This document shows, in pieces, positions 51,543-64,000 of a stretch of 64,000 bases of DNA. The notes beneath the pieces are model-generated. The model was not told where the DNA came from and searched no databases. It was given only the letters and a program-made list of their open reading frames with translations. This DNA is from Alteraurantiacibacter hainanensis (GTDB taxonomy: Bacteria; Pseudomonadota; Alphaproteobacteria; Sphingomonadales; Sphingomonadaceae), in contig NZ_JAZAPB010000002.1 of NCBI RefSeq assembly GCF_036321025.1, forward strand, positions 372,001 to 436,000. The letters run 5' to 3'. The position numbers and the translations under genes are program-made. Position 1 is the stretch's first letter, and the number at the start of each line of letters is the position of its first letter.

Positions 51543-52076
51543 CTACTGCTGGTATTCCTCGGGATACCAGAACACGTCGTGGCAGGCCTTGCACACCGGC
51601 TGGGCGTTGTTGACCAGCTGCGTGATCGTTTCGGTGTCGCGCGCGTCCACCGCCTCGCGCAGTTGCGTGGTGTGCGCCGCAAGCGCCTGGGCAAATGCAT
51701 TATAGGCCTCAGGGTTCGCTTCGAGACGGGCCTGGATCGCTTCGAGATCGGTGCCAACGGGCGCAGGCGGCAAGGTGGAGCCGGGCGCGGTAGCAACGTA
51801 GGTATTGGCATGGCTCTGGATCAGCGCCGCACCCTCCAGCTGCCGCGCGGCATCGTTCAGCATTGCCCAGTGATCGGCGGTCATCAGGTCGGGATCGAAG
51901 TTGCCGTAGTCGTCCATCACTTCCACCTGCAGGTTCCAGATGGCTTCCATCGGCGGATTGATGCCGTTCACCATGCCTTCGCGGACGTAGAAGACTTCTT
52001 CTTGCGACGGGGGAGGAGGGGCAGACGTGCACCCGGCCAGGGCACCGGCGATCAGGAGTGGTCCGGCAATCCGCAT
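51543..52076 (-). CDS. Monoheme c-type cytochrome-like lipoprotein
   Basis: A 177-residue protein. A lipoprotein signal ends L-A-G-C (Cys16). A single heme motif C162-K-A-C-H166 lies near the C-terminus, the layout of cytochrome c prime/c556-type four-helix proteins. The rest is helical, consistent with that fold. It probably acts in periplasmic electron transfer or small-ligand binding. The start at 52076 has a GGGGGAGACG site. It lies 14 nt after the ABC gene on the same strand. I base the heme call on the motif alone. Confidence 0.78.
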   Translation of the reverse strand: MRIAGPLLIAGALAGCTSAPPPPSQEEVFYVREGMVNGINPPMEAIWNLQVEVMDDYGNFDPDLMTADHWAMLNDAARQLEGAALIQSHANTYVATAPGSTLPPAPVGTDLEAIQARLEANPEAYNAFAQALAAHTTQLREAVDARDTETITQLVNNAQPVCKACHDVFWYPEEYQQ

Positions 52077-52090
52077 TCTTTCGTCTCCCC

Positions 52091-53911
52091 CTATTCGGCG
52101 GCTTCGCGCGCCTCGTCCGTGTCTTCGCTTTGCTGCCTGTTCCACATCTCGGCGTAAAGCCCGTCGCGGCGCAGCAGGTCGGCATGATTGCCCTGCTCGA
52201 CTATGCGGCCCGCTTCCATGACATTGATCAAATCGGCATCGGCGATGGTCGACAGGCGGTGGGCGATGGCGATGGTAGTGCGGTTCGCCGAGACGCGCTT
52301 CAGCGTGGCGAGGATATCCTGCTCGGTACGCGAATCGAGCGCGCTCGTCGCTTCGTCCAGAAGCAGGATCGGCGGGTTCTTCAGCAGCGTGCGGGCGATG
52401 GCCACGCGCTGCTTCTCCCCGCCCGACAGCTTGAGGCCGCGTTCGCCCACCTCGGTCTCGAAGCCGTGGGGCAGTTCGTGGATGAATGGCAGGATGGCGG
52501 CATCGGCAGCCGCGCGGCGCACGTCATCCTCGTCCGGATCGTCACGGCCGTAGGCGATGTTGTAGCGGATGGTGTCGTTGAACAGCACCGAATCCTGCGG
52601 AACGATGCCGATATTGCGCCGCAGGCTCTCCTGCGTCACTTCACGGATGTCCTGCCCGTCGACGCAGATGCGACCTTCCCACGGATCATAGAAGCGGAAC
52701 AGCAGCCGCCCGATGGTGCTCTTGCCAGCGCCCGACGGGCCGACCAGCGCCACGGTGCTGCCCGCCGGCGCCTCGAAGGACAGGCCGTGCAGGATCGGGC
52801 GCTCGCGGTCGTATCCGAAGCTGACGTTCTCGAAGGTGACGGTGGGCCGCTTCACCACAAGCGCGGGCGCGCCGGGGCGGTCCTCCACTTCCACCTTCGT
52901 GTCGAGCAGGCCGAACATGTCGGCCATGTCGATCATGCCCTGGCGGATCGTGCGATAGACCCAGCCGAGCATGTCGAGCGGGCGGAAGAGCTGCATCAGG
53001 TAGGTGTTCACCAGCACCAGGTCGCCCGGCGAGAGGTTGCCCTGCGACCAGCCCCATACGGTCCAGGCCATCGCCCCGCCCATCATCAGGTTGAGGATGC
53101 TGGCCTGCACGATGTTGAGAAAGCCGAGCGAGTTCTCGGTCTTGATCGCGGCTTCGGCATATTGCCCGGCGGACCGCGCATAACGCTTCCGCTCCCGCTC
53201 CTCCGCTCCGAAGTACTTCACCGTCTCGTAGTTCAGGAGCGAATCCACCGCGCGGGCCATGGCCTGCCCGTCGAGGTCGTTCATTTCCTTTCGCAGTTTC
53301 ACGCGCCATTCGGTGATGGCCTGCGTCACCCAGATGAAGCTGACCACGGTGACGGCAGTCGCGGCCACGAGTTCCCAGCCGAAGATCGTCCAGAAGATCA
53401 CGCTCACCACCACCAGCTCGATGGCCGTGGGGGCGATGTTGAACAGCAGGAAGTAGAGCATCGAGCTGATCGACTTGGTGCCGCGTTCCACCACCCGGGT
53501 GAGCTCGCCTGTCCGGCGGGAGAGATGGAAACGCAGCGAAAGGCGGTGAAGCCGCGCGAAGACGTCCTCGGTCAGGCCAAGGACGGCATCCTGCCCCACG
53601 CGGTTGAAGGTAATGTTGCGCAGCTGGTCAAACAGCACGGTGCCGAACCGGCCCGCGGCGTAGGCAATCACCAGCGCCATCGCCACCCAGACGGCAGGAT
53701 CGCCGTCGGCGCTCATGGTGTCGACAGCGCGGGCATAGGCGAAGGGCAGGGAGAGCACGACCGCCTTGGCCAGAAGGACGAAGACGCCCGCGCCAAGGAT
53801 TCGCCGCTTCAGTTCGGGTCGACCTTTCGGCCACAGGTACGGCAGGAACCTGCGCATGGTGGCCCAGTCGGCGCTCTCGCCGGTTCCCGTCCTGTCTCCG
53901 AAATCTCTCAC
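52091..53911 (-). CDS. Atm1/ABCB7-type ABC exporter
   Basis: A 606-residue half transporter: an exporter membrane domain of six helices, then an ATPase with Walker A G-P-S-G-A-G-K-S-T, signature L-S-G-G-E-K-Q-R-V-A-I-A, Walker B I-L-L-L-D-E-A-T-S-A-L-D-S and the H-loop A-H-R-L-S-T. The N-terminal R-R-F-L-P-Y-L-W-P-K and the N-T-Y-L-M-Q-L-F-R-P-L segment place it with Atm1-like exporters, which use glutathione-related substrates or metals (known for a Novosphingobium homolog). The start is GTG 53911; ATG 53857 is possible. Confidence 0.9.
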   Translation of the reverse strand: MRDFGDRTGTGESADWATMRRFLPYLWPKGRPELKRRILGAGVFVLLAKAVVLSLPFAYARAVDTMSADGDPAVWVAMALVIAYAAGRFGTVLFDQLRNITFNRVGQDAVLGLTEDVFARLHRLSLRFHLSRRTGELTRVVERGTKSISSMLYFLLFNIAPTAIELVVVSVIFWTIFGWELVAATAVTVVSFIWVTQAITEWRVKLRKEMNDLDGQAMARAVDSLLNYETVKYFGAEERERKRYARSAGQYAEAAIKTENSLGFLNIVQASILNLMMGGAMAWTVWGWSQGNLSPGDLVLVNTYLMQLFRPLDMLGWVYRTIRQGMIDMADMFGLLDTKVEVEDRPGAPALVVKRPTVTFENVSFGYDRERPILHGLSFEAPAGSTVALVGPSGAGKSTIGRLLFRFYDPWEGRICVDGQDIREVTQESLRRNIGIVPQDSVLFNDTIRYNIAYGRDDPDEDDVRRAAADAAILPFIHELPHGFETEVGERGLKLSGGEKQRVAIARTLLKNPPILLLDEATSALDSRTEQDILATLKRVSANRTTIAIAHRLSTIADADLINVMEAGRIVEQGNHADLLRRDGLYAEMWNRQQSEDTDEAREAAE

Positions 53912-53950
53912 AGCCCTCGCAAGGTGGGGCCTGGAGTGGGCGAGGGCAAG

Positions 53951-54952
53951 CTATCGCAGCCGGGAGGCCCTTGCGCGGAAGTTGAAGGCGCGGTCCAGCG
54001 GCACGTCGCCGGGAAGGTCGAACAGCACGCGGCGACTGCGGAAATCGATGGCGACCCGCTTGAACAATCGCAGCTCGCTCATGCCGAGAATCAGCGCCGG
54101 CCGGTCTGCCAGGCCAAGGACATGGAACGTGGGCGAGTCGGCGAAGGAGACGACCACGTTGTTGACCATGGCGGTCTGCAGCCGCAACTGGCGAGCCACG
54201 CGGGTCTCGCCGCTCACCTGCACGCCGTTGACGTCGGTCATCACCGCATCTGCCAGCTGCTCGCGAAGTCGCATCCGCAGTCTTTCGCGCAGGGCCATGT
54301 TGCCGACGGACCCTTGCGCGCCGGTATCGACGATCACGTCCACTTCCACCCCGTCCAGCTCGGCGCGGTGGATGATGAGCTGGCCGAGCCGCTCCTGCGC
54401 GCGAACGATGATGTCGTAGCTGCCGCTGCCGCCGCTGAGGCTGTCCGAAATGCTCATCTCGCCGCCGGCAAAGTCCAGCAGCACGCGCTGGTTCTGCAGC
54501 GAGTCCAGGCCAAGGATGCCATCGGCCCCGCCGATATGCGCACCTTCCACCAGCGGAGCGGTGCGGATCGTCATGCTGCGTTCGCCCAGGGTGAAGCCGG
54601 GGACCATGGTGGTTTCCACCGCGCGCCGGCTGGCCATGCCCACCAGCGTTGCCGTTTCCCTGTCATTGAGCTGCAGCTGGTCGGCCAGCGCCAGCGATAG
54701 CACGGTGGCCTGCGCGCCGGTATCGACCATGAAGTTGAACGGCCCGTGCCCCATGATGGTGACCGGCACCGTCATCCGGCGATAGCGCTCGATCTGCATG
54801 GCGATGGTATCGATGATGGCGGTGGTCTCGGCGATCTCTGCCGGAGTTGCCGTTCGCTGTGGCGCACCCTCTCCCGGTGCGACAGCCGGGGGTTCGGCCA
54901 TCGCCGCGCTGGAAAGCAGGGCCAGAGCGCCCGCCATGGCGATCCTGTACAT
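53951..54952 (-). CDS. Exported aspartyl protease-like protein with two DTGAQ motifs
   Basis: A 333-residue protein with a signal peptide (~20) and two retropepsin-like domains. Each has an intact motif: F-M-V-D77-T-G-A-Q and V-I-V-D209-T-G-A-Q. Retropepsins need two such aspartates, usually from a homodimer; here both come from one chain, as in pepsins but with short bacterial-type domains. Each half also has a later hydrophobic Gly motif (I-L-G-L and I-L-G-M). Start at 54952 (M-Y-R-I-A-M-A-G). The substrate is unknown. It lies 39 nt upstream of the ABC exporter. Confidence 0.83.
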   Translation of the reverse strand: MYRIAMAGALALLSSAAMAEPPAVAPGEGAPQRTATPAEIAETTAIIDTIAMQIERYRRMTVPVTIMGHGPFNFMVDTGAQATVLSLALADQLQLNDRETATLVGMASRRAVETTMVPGFTLGERSMTIRTAPLVEGAHIGGADGILGLDSLQNQRVLLDFAGGEMSISDSLSGGSGSYDIIVRAQERLGQLIIHRAELDGVEVDVIVDTGAQGSVGNMALRERLRMRLREQLADAVMTDVNGVQVSGETRVARQLRLQTAMVNNVVVSFADSPTFHVLGLADRPALILGMSELRLFKRVAIDFRSRRVLFDLPGDVPLDRAFNFRARASRLR

Positions 54953-55079
54953 TGTCTCTTCTCTCCCGCCCGCCGGACGTGTCCCATCGACGGCGAGCAT
55001 GGGGCGATCTTACCACGTAGCGGGCCAAGGCCCAAATGCCATGATCGCGCCGTTGTCCGCCGGGGCACGGCGCCCGGCG

Positions 55080-56564
55080 CTATCGAGGCGCAGGCACCAG
55101 GGCGCCCCAGCCGAAACGCGACAGCGCCTGGCTGGCGAAGTGGTGGATCTCGAAATAGGCCGGGTGACGAATCTGCCGCAGGGCAATCAGCCAGCAGACG
55201 ACGCCTGCCAACGTCGCGCCGGCAACCTGCACGAAGCCAGCCTGCGGAGCGGGCGCGATCCAGACGTAGGACAGCCAGACGGGCAGGATGGCGATACCCG
55301 TCACCAGCGCCGACTGCAGCCAGATGCGCACCAGGCCGCTCCATGTGAAGCCGACCACAGAATGCAGGAAAGGCGCGTGGATCAGCAGCCAAGCGATGCC
55401 GTAGGCCACGCGGCTGGCCGCCGCCGCTTCCAGCGAGAACATTGCGCCCACCGCCAGCAGCACCACCGAAACCGCCGTATCGAGCCCGAAGCGCCAGAGC
55501 ATCGGGCGCATGCGTCCGAGCAGGATCGGCAGTTCGACATGCAGGGGCAGGGCGATCATCAGGATCTGCGCCATGGCGATCCACTCCAGCGGCCGCGCCG
55601 CGCCCAGCCAGCGCTCGCCGTAGAGTATCCCCACCACCGGTACGGCGCATGCGGCAAGGCCGGCCATGGCGGGCCAGGTCAGCGCGGTGAAGCTGGCGGT
55701 TACCCGCTCGTAGTGCGGACCCAGCGGGTCGCCGCGATCGCGAAAGCGGGCGAAGGCGGGGTAGAAGACCGTGGTCATGCCGCCGCTCACCAGCCAGCGC
55801 AGTTGCCAGGCGAGGCCATAGGCGCGGGCGAACAGGCCGACGGCCACCGTGTCCAGTAGGCGACCGATCAGCAGTTCGGGAAGGCGGGAGCCCAGTTGCG
55901 ACATCCCCGAAAGCACGGTCGAGAACCCGCCGAAGCGCAGCACCGGCATCGCGCCTGCAAGGCGCGGCGGGATGGGCAGCCGCCCGCCGATCCGCCATTG
56001 GGCGATGGCCGCGCGCGCCACCTGCTGGGCAAAGGCGCCCCAGGCGAGCGCGATCGCGCCATAACCATGCCAGGCCAGCCCGATGGCGACGGCGGCATTG
56101 GTCAGCACCACGCCGATCTCGATCATGGTGTTGGACTTGAAGTCCATGCGCCGGTGCAGCAGCGCCATGGGCACGGTTGCCAGCGGCACGAAGAAATAGC
56201 TGGCGGCCACTACCAGCAGCAGCGGCAGCAGGCCGGGCAAGTCGTAGAAGGCGGCTGCGGGCCAGCTCAGCAGCACGCACAGTGCGGCAATCGCCCAGCT
56301 GATCGACAGCGACACGGTGAAGGCGGTGCGAATCCCCTCCTCGTCCAGGTCCGGTTCTCCCGCGACGTAGCGGTTGATGCCGAATTCCTGCAGCACGGCC
56401 AGCAGCGAGACGAACGAGAAAGCGATGGTGAACAGGCCCAGCTCGTCCGGGTCGATGAACCATCGCGCCAGGATGACGCTGGCCACGAACTGGATGGCGA
56501 AGGCTCCCATCTGCGACGCCATGGCCAGCAGTGCCGCGCCCCGCACGCTCATGGCGGCGCTCAC
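55080..56564 (-). CDS. Polysaccharide flippase-like protein
   Basis: A 494-residue, 12-14 helix protein of the oligosaccharide/lipopolysaccharide flippase family. The F-A-I-Q-F-V-A-S-V-I-L-A-R-W-F-I-D-P-D-E-L-G-L-F segment after helix 1 is typical. GTG 56564 overlaps the GT2 stop as GTGA; ATG 56552 is also possible. It forms a two-gene unit with the GT2 gene and is separate from the large cluster at 12830-28851. Its substrate is unknown. Confidence 0.87.
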   Translation of the reverse strand: MSAAMSVRGAALLAMASQMGAFAIQFVASVILARWFIDPDELGLFTIAFSFVSLLAVLQEFGINRYVAGEPDLDEEGIRTAFTVSLSISWAIAALCVLLSWPAAAFYDLPGLLPLLLVVAASYFFVPLATVPMALLHRRMDFKSNTMIEIGVVLTNAAVAIGLAWHGYGAIALAWGAFAQQVARAAIAQWRIGGRLPIPPRLAGAMPVLRFGGFSTVLSGMSQLGSRLPELLIGRLLDTVAVGLFARAYGLAWQLRWLVSGGMTTVFYPAFARFRDRGDPLGPHYERVTASFTALTWPAMAGLAACAVPVVGILYGERWLGAARPLEWIAMAQILMIALPLHVELPILLGRMRPMLWRFGLDTAVSVVLLAVGAMFSLEAAAASRVAYGIAWLLIHAPFLHSVVGFTWSGLVRIWLQSALVTGIAILPVWLSYVWIAPAPQAGFVQVAGATLAGVVCWLIALRQIRHPAYFEIHHFASQALSRFGWGALVPAPR

Positions 56565-57607
56565 AGCGAAGCGGCCTTGCGGCTGGGGGCGCTATCCGAT
56601 TCGGGCGCTCCCGCCCCGCGGGCATTGCGGCGGCGGCGCAGGGCCAGCATCGGCCCGGCAAGCGCGGGGGCGACCTTCCAGATCAGGAAATAGGCGCGCC
56701 AGGCCGGGCCGTGCTCCGGGCCGGTGCTCGATTCGAGTTCGGCCAGCGCTGCCCGGTCGCCGTCGATCACGCGGTCCGCCGCCACGGAGAACCTCAGCTG
56801 GCGGGCGTTGTCGGCAATCATCGCGCGGGCGATCGTTGCTTCGGGGGCAGCGGGATCGAGTGCCCCCAGCGCCTTCTCGAACGTGCGGATATTGCCTTTC
56901 AGCATTTTTTGCTCGGCGGCCGAGGCAGAGCTGCTGCGCACCCGGTAGTCGCCCAGAACCTCGTCGATGTAGTGCGCGTGGCCGCCCAGCAGCATCAGTC
57001 GCACCCACAGGTCGAAGTCCTCGGCATGGGTCATCGATTCGTCGAAGCCGCCGATCCGGTCGAAGTCCGCACGGCGAAAGGTGGAGCCGATGTAGACGCC
57101 GAAGCTGCGGTCCATAACGTCGGCCAGCGAACCGCGTATGCCGTCGCCGCGGCCCTGTTTCGCGCTGAAGCAGCGGCGCTCCTGCTGGACGGCACCGAAG
57201 ATTCGCGCGTTGACGGTTACGAGTCGCGTTTGCGGATCGGCCTCCAGCACGGCGAGCGTGCGAGCCAGGTAGTCCGGGCGAAGCATGTCGTCGCCATCGA
57301 GAAGGGCGATATACGGCGCCCGCGTTTGCGCGATCGCCCTGTTGCGCGCGCTGGAGACGCCGGCGTTGTCGGTTTCCAGCAGGGAAATGCGGGGATCGAC
57401 CAGGAAGGGAGCAACTGCGCTGGCGACATCGTCGGGCGCGCCATCGTCCACCACCACGCACTCCCAGTCGGGAATCGTCTGCGCCTGCAGCGATTCGAGT
57501 GCGTCGCCGACCAGGTGCGCCACTCCGTAGGCGGGAACGATCACCGCTACGCGTGCGTGCGCGCGCGCGTCGGAGAAGGCTGGAGGGATGGCGCCGGTGC
57601 TGCTCAT
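56561..57607 (-). CDS. Glycosyltransferase family 2 protein
   Basis: A 348-residue GT2 enzyme: V-A-V-I-V-P-A-Y-G-V-A, V-V-V-D-D-G-A-P-D-D and the metal motif L-D-G-D-D near residue 97. The C-terminal ~80 residues include a possible membrane-associated helix. It starts at 57607, divergent from nothing (next is the rrn leader), and its stop overlaps the flippase gene. It probably adds a sugar to an envelope glycan. Confidence 0.9.
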   Translation of the reverse strand: MSSTGAIPPAFSDARAHARVAVIVPAYGVAHLVGDALESLQAQTIPDWECVVVDDGAPDDVASAVAPFLVDPRISLLETDNAGVSSARNRAIAQTRAPYIALLDGDDMLRPDYLARTLAVLEADPQTRLVTVNARIFGAVQQERRCFSAKQGRGDGIRGSLADVMDRSFGVYIGSTFRRADFDRIGGFDESMTHAEDFDLWVRLMLLGGHAHYIDEVLGDYRVRSSSASAAEQKMLKGNIRTFEKALGALDPAAPEATIARAMIADNARQLRFSVAADRVIDGDRAALAELESSTGPEHGPAWRAYFLIWKVAPALAGPMLALRRRRNARGAGAPESDSAPSRKAASL

Positions 57608-57879
57608 TGCGCGCCGGCATTAACCGCGCGCACGTAAAGATTGCCTCAATGAGCGAGAGATTCGCGATCCGGGCGTTAACACCAGTCCGGTCGCATCATC
57701 CGCAGTCGATTCATGCGCCAATTCAGCGTCCTAGATAGCCCGTGAGCCCCGATTCAGGGCTGTGAAACGCAGAAATCGACGATTGGAGTACCTTCAAAGC
57801 CTGGCGCCGCTCCCCGATAAGACACCCCTGCCACGCAAAAATGCCAATGTTTTCAACGTTTCGAGCCGAAAAACGAACT

Positions 57880-57934
57880 TTCTGAAAGAAAATTGCAAAA
57901 ACCCGTTGACCGAATCCCGCACCGCGCCTAGATG
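57880..57934 (+). promoter_or_regulatory. rRNA operon promoter with A/T-rich upstream element
   Basis: A TTGACC -35 box (57906-57911) and TAGATG -10 box (57929-57934) are 17 nt apart, about 370 nt before the 16S gene. An A-rich stretch (57880-57904) just upstream looks like an UP element. The 57608-58303 region holds no gene apart from this promoter and the leader. Confidence 0.75.
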
Positions 57935-58058
57935 GGCTCCACCGACGCGGCGCTGACGGCTTCCACCGCCACCCGCTTCGGTCGCCAACTTTGATCGGAC
58001 AGCCGGATCCCCCGGTGTAAATCGGGGAACCAATCGCTGTCCGCTTCTACTTGTCGGT

Positions 58059-58070
58059 GGCTCTTTGACA
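58059..58070 (+). promoter_or_regulatory. boxA antitermination site in the rrn leader
   Basis: GGCTCTTTGACA matches the boxA consensus (TGCTCTTTAACA) in the leader, about 235 nt before 16S. It is bound by NusB/NusE in known rrn antitermination. Confidence 0.7.
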
Positions 58071-58303
58071 TTGTCGGTTTTTGATGAAGGGACATGTGGG
58101 CGACGGCGCCCCGTCTGCGAAGCTCAAGGTCGCAGTAACGGGTAACCAAGCCGACGCCACATCCTGATCGGGCTCCACGCCTGGTCCGGGATGATGCATG
58201 TTCATTCGTATCCATTACGTTTGACAGTGCAGGTATCGGCTCCTTGAAGCTCTTGCCTTTCTGGTTGACGATCTTCGGATCGTGCCGGTTTGGTGAGTGA
58301 CAT

Positions 58304-59796
<1,493 letters not shown>

Positions 59797-59969
59797 TTTG
59801 GCGGAAAGCGCCTGGCCTCGAGCCGGGAAGTGCTTCCTCTATTTCCAAAGAACACTGCCGTCGTCCTCATGTCCTTTCATCACTGGAGAAACACACAGGC
59901 CCTGCCTGTGATGTTTGCGCCTGAGCTGGCTCACGCCGCCCGCGGCCTTTTGGCCAGCGGTGGCATAGT

Positions 59970-60046
<77 letters not shown>

Positions 60047-60058
60047 CGAACTTGGCTA

Positions 60059-60134
60059 GGGGCCTTAGCTCAGCTGGGAGAGCACCTGCTTTGCAAGCAG
60101 GGGGTCATCGGTTCGATCCCGATAGGCTCCACCA
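60059..60134 (+). tRNA. tRNA-Ala (UGC)
   Basis: A 76-nt tRNA, acceptor GGGGCCT/AGGCTCC with A and encoded CCA (one G-U pair). The loop TTTGCAAG gives the UGC anticodon. Second tRNA of the spacer. Confidence 0.98.
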
Positions 60135-60207
60135 GCCAATACCGCGATACTCCAGGATGAAATGAAAGCGGATCCCGCATCTGGCGGGTAGTACGGTTTC
60201 GATCGTA

Positions 60208-60219
60208 CGTCTTTGACAT
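60208..60219 (+). promoter_or_regulatory. Second boxA-like site before 23S rRNA
   Basis: CGTCTTTGACAT repeats the leader boxA core (TCTTTGACATTG) in the spacer, about 190 nt before 23S. Many rrn operons carry a boxA before each large rRNA. Confidence 0.6.
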
Positions 60220-60398
60220 TGTGAATGGGTTTTTAAATCGATGCCGTGAGGTGTCGTCGCGCTGGCAAGGCCTTTGGTCTGGTCCAGTCGATGGCAAATC
60301 ACAAATCAATCAAATTGATTATCTGGCTGAGATAATTCCTCCGCGCCATCGCAAGACGGTAAACTTTTATGCAGGCTTGTCGTTGATGGTGTGGATTC

Positions 60399-63187
<2,789 letters not shown>

Positions 63188-63323
63188 TGGATCCCACCAT
63201 CAACGTCAGGCCTGAATTGGCCCGCACGTTGTGGAGGATTTGTCCAGCCGGATAACGACGCCTTCAACAAGCACACCTGATTGGTGCATCGATTTAAAAC
63301 CTTGTCCCGCACGCCGGCTTCAT

Positions 63324-63441
63324 TGCTTGGTGGTCTTAGCGCCTGTGACCCACCCGATCCCATCTCGAACTCGGCCGTGAAACCAGGCAGCGCCGATGGT
63401 ACTAGTGCCTAAGCACTGGAAGAGTAGGTCGCCGCCAGGCA
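63324..63441 (+). rRNA. rrf: 5S ribosomal RNA
   Basis: A 118-nt 5S gene with CCCACCCGATCCCATCTCGA and GAGAGTAGGTCGCCGCCAGG-like core. It follows 23S after ~136 nt of spacer with no other gene. Confidence 0.95.
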
Positions 63442-63487
63442 TTGTAGCCGGCGGGCAGAGCAAGGAAACAACCCATTCACAAGTCAG

Positions 63488-63515
63488 AGGGCTGACCCGC
63501 AAGGGCGGCCCTTTT
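63488..63515 (+). terminator. Rho-independent terminator after 5S
   Basis: Stem AGGGCTG-A-CCC with GGGCGGCCCT closes on a GCAA tetraloop (one bulged A, one G-U pair) and is followed by TTTT. Confidence 0.7.
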
Positions 63516-63545
63516 GGCGTCTCTAGCACGCCACAAGAACGGTGC

Positions 63546-63622
<77 letters not shown>

Positions 63623-63634
63623 TCGTCATCACCC

Positions 63635-63674
63635 AAACGCCGCCGCCCTTCGGGTCGGCGGCGTTTGTGTTTTT
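63635..63674 (+). terminator. Strong terminator after tRNA-fMet
   Basis: Stem AAACGCCGCCG with CGGCGGCGTTT (loop CCCTTCGGGT, which itself can pair) is followed by a T-rich run (63666-63674). It ends the rRNA operon. Confidence 0.9.
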
Positions 63675-63777
63675 GGGCCCCAGGCGGTCGCGGCTCGTCA
63701 TGCAGGCACGGATCAGAACCCAGGAGATCTGAGTACCGAAGATCTGCAGTGATCGCGGAGGCCCGGACAAGAAAGGT

Positions 63778-63999
63778 TCAGGGCCGGTGCGGTGGTATCT
63801 CGGCGAACCGGCGCAATAAGGATGGCCGAGTAACAAGCGGCTTCAAACCTAGCAAAGGCCGCAACCAGCCGATCCGACGCGCCACTTCGTAGGTCAGCGC
63901 ACAGCCGACCAGCGTCGCCAGCAGTATGACAGCGAAGCTCAGACCCGCGCTTGCCCCTGCCTGCTTGAGCCAGAAGCCCGCCGCCAGGATGATGGTCTG
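63778..63999 (-). CDS. C-terminal fragment of a membrane protein (5' end outside window)
   Basis: A frame on the minus strand is open from the right edge to a stop at 63778 (74 codons). It has two hydrophobic stretches (F-A-V-I-L-L-A-T-L-V-G-C-A-L and a preceding one). The Y-E-V-A-R-R-I-G-W-L-R-P segment and the helix pattern resemble the end of acyltransferase-3-type proteins, but this is only a guess. Nothing can be said about the missing part. Confidence 0.5.
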   Translation of the reverse strand, partial: QTIILAAGFWLKQAGASAGLSFAVILLATLVGCALTYEVARRIGWLRPLLGLKPLVTRPSLLRRFAEIPPHRP

Positions 64000-64000
64000 A

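Overview
The window is high-GC DNA from an alphaproteobacterium, most likely of the Sphingomonadales and probably Erythrobacteraceae-like. The basis is the 16S rRNA sequence, a TonB receptor/LacI/MFS sugar locus of sphingomonad type, HWE-kinase and DUF1134 genes, and frequent ATGA/GTGA gene overlaps. The placement comes from reading the sequence, not from a database search.

Layout. (1) Positions 2-7964 hold a beta-glucan (probably laminarin) utilisation locus: the end of a TonB-dependent receptor, a lipoprotein GH16 glucanase, a LacI-type regulator, an MFS transporter, a lipoprotein GH3 beta-glucosidase and a GluP/FucP-type sugar permease. A near-palindromic LacI-type operator lies directly before the GH3 gene. 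(2) Positions 8038-12763 hold the glycine cleavage genes gcvT-gcvH-gcvPA-gcvPB on the minus strand behind a tandem glycine riboswitch. (3) Positions 12830-28851 hold a divergent exopolysaccharide cluster of the Wzx/Wzy type. The minus arm carries glycosyltransferases, a UDP-sugar dehydrogenase, a flippase, a nitroreductase-like protein, a pyruvyl-transferase-like protein and an O-antigen ligase-like protein. The plus arm carries a second O-antigen polymerase/ligase, a Wza-like exporter, a Wzc-like tyrosine autokinase and an unrecognised envelope protein.

(4) Positions 28886-46490 are mostly housekeeping and envelope genes: tRNA-Ser(GCU), DUF1134/EipA-like protein, aromatic aminotransferase, an HWE histidine kinase with an ethylene-receptor-like sensor, ribE-ribD, YgjP-like metalloprotease, YcgN-like protein, Sco, ankyrin protein, COQ9, feoAB, ssb, a retropepsin-like protein, DUF177, a cytochrome bc1 chaperone, bamE and hslVU. 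(5) Positions 46580-57607 hold a PhoX phosphatase, a SulP transporter with STAS domain, a monoheme c-type lipoprotein, an Atm1-type ABC exporter, a second retropepsin-like protein with two DTG motifs, and a second small polysaccharide pair (flippase plus GT2). (6) Positions 57880-63674 hold a complete rRNA operon (16S, tRNA-Ile, tRNA-Ala, 23S, 5S, tRNA-fMet) with promoter, two boxA sites and terminators. A partial membrane-protein gene reaches the right edge.

The strongest unusual item is the sensor kinase at 31400-32554. Its membrane domain keeps all seven residues that I recall as important for copper and ethylene binding in plant ETR1, at identical spacing, joined to an HWE kinase. Other items worth attention are the putative operator at 4180-4197, the two monomeric retropepsin-like proteins, the nitroreductase inside the exopolysaccharide operon, the unrecognised gene 27712-28851, and the large palindrome before phoX. 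I found no CRISPR array, transposase, integrase or phage gene.
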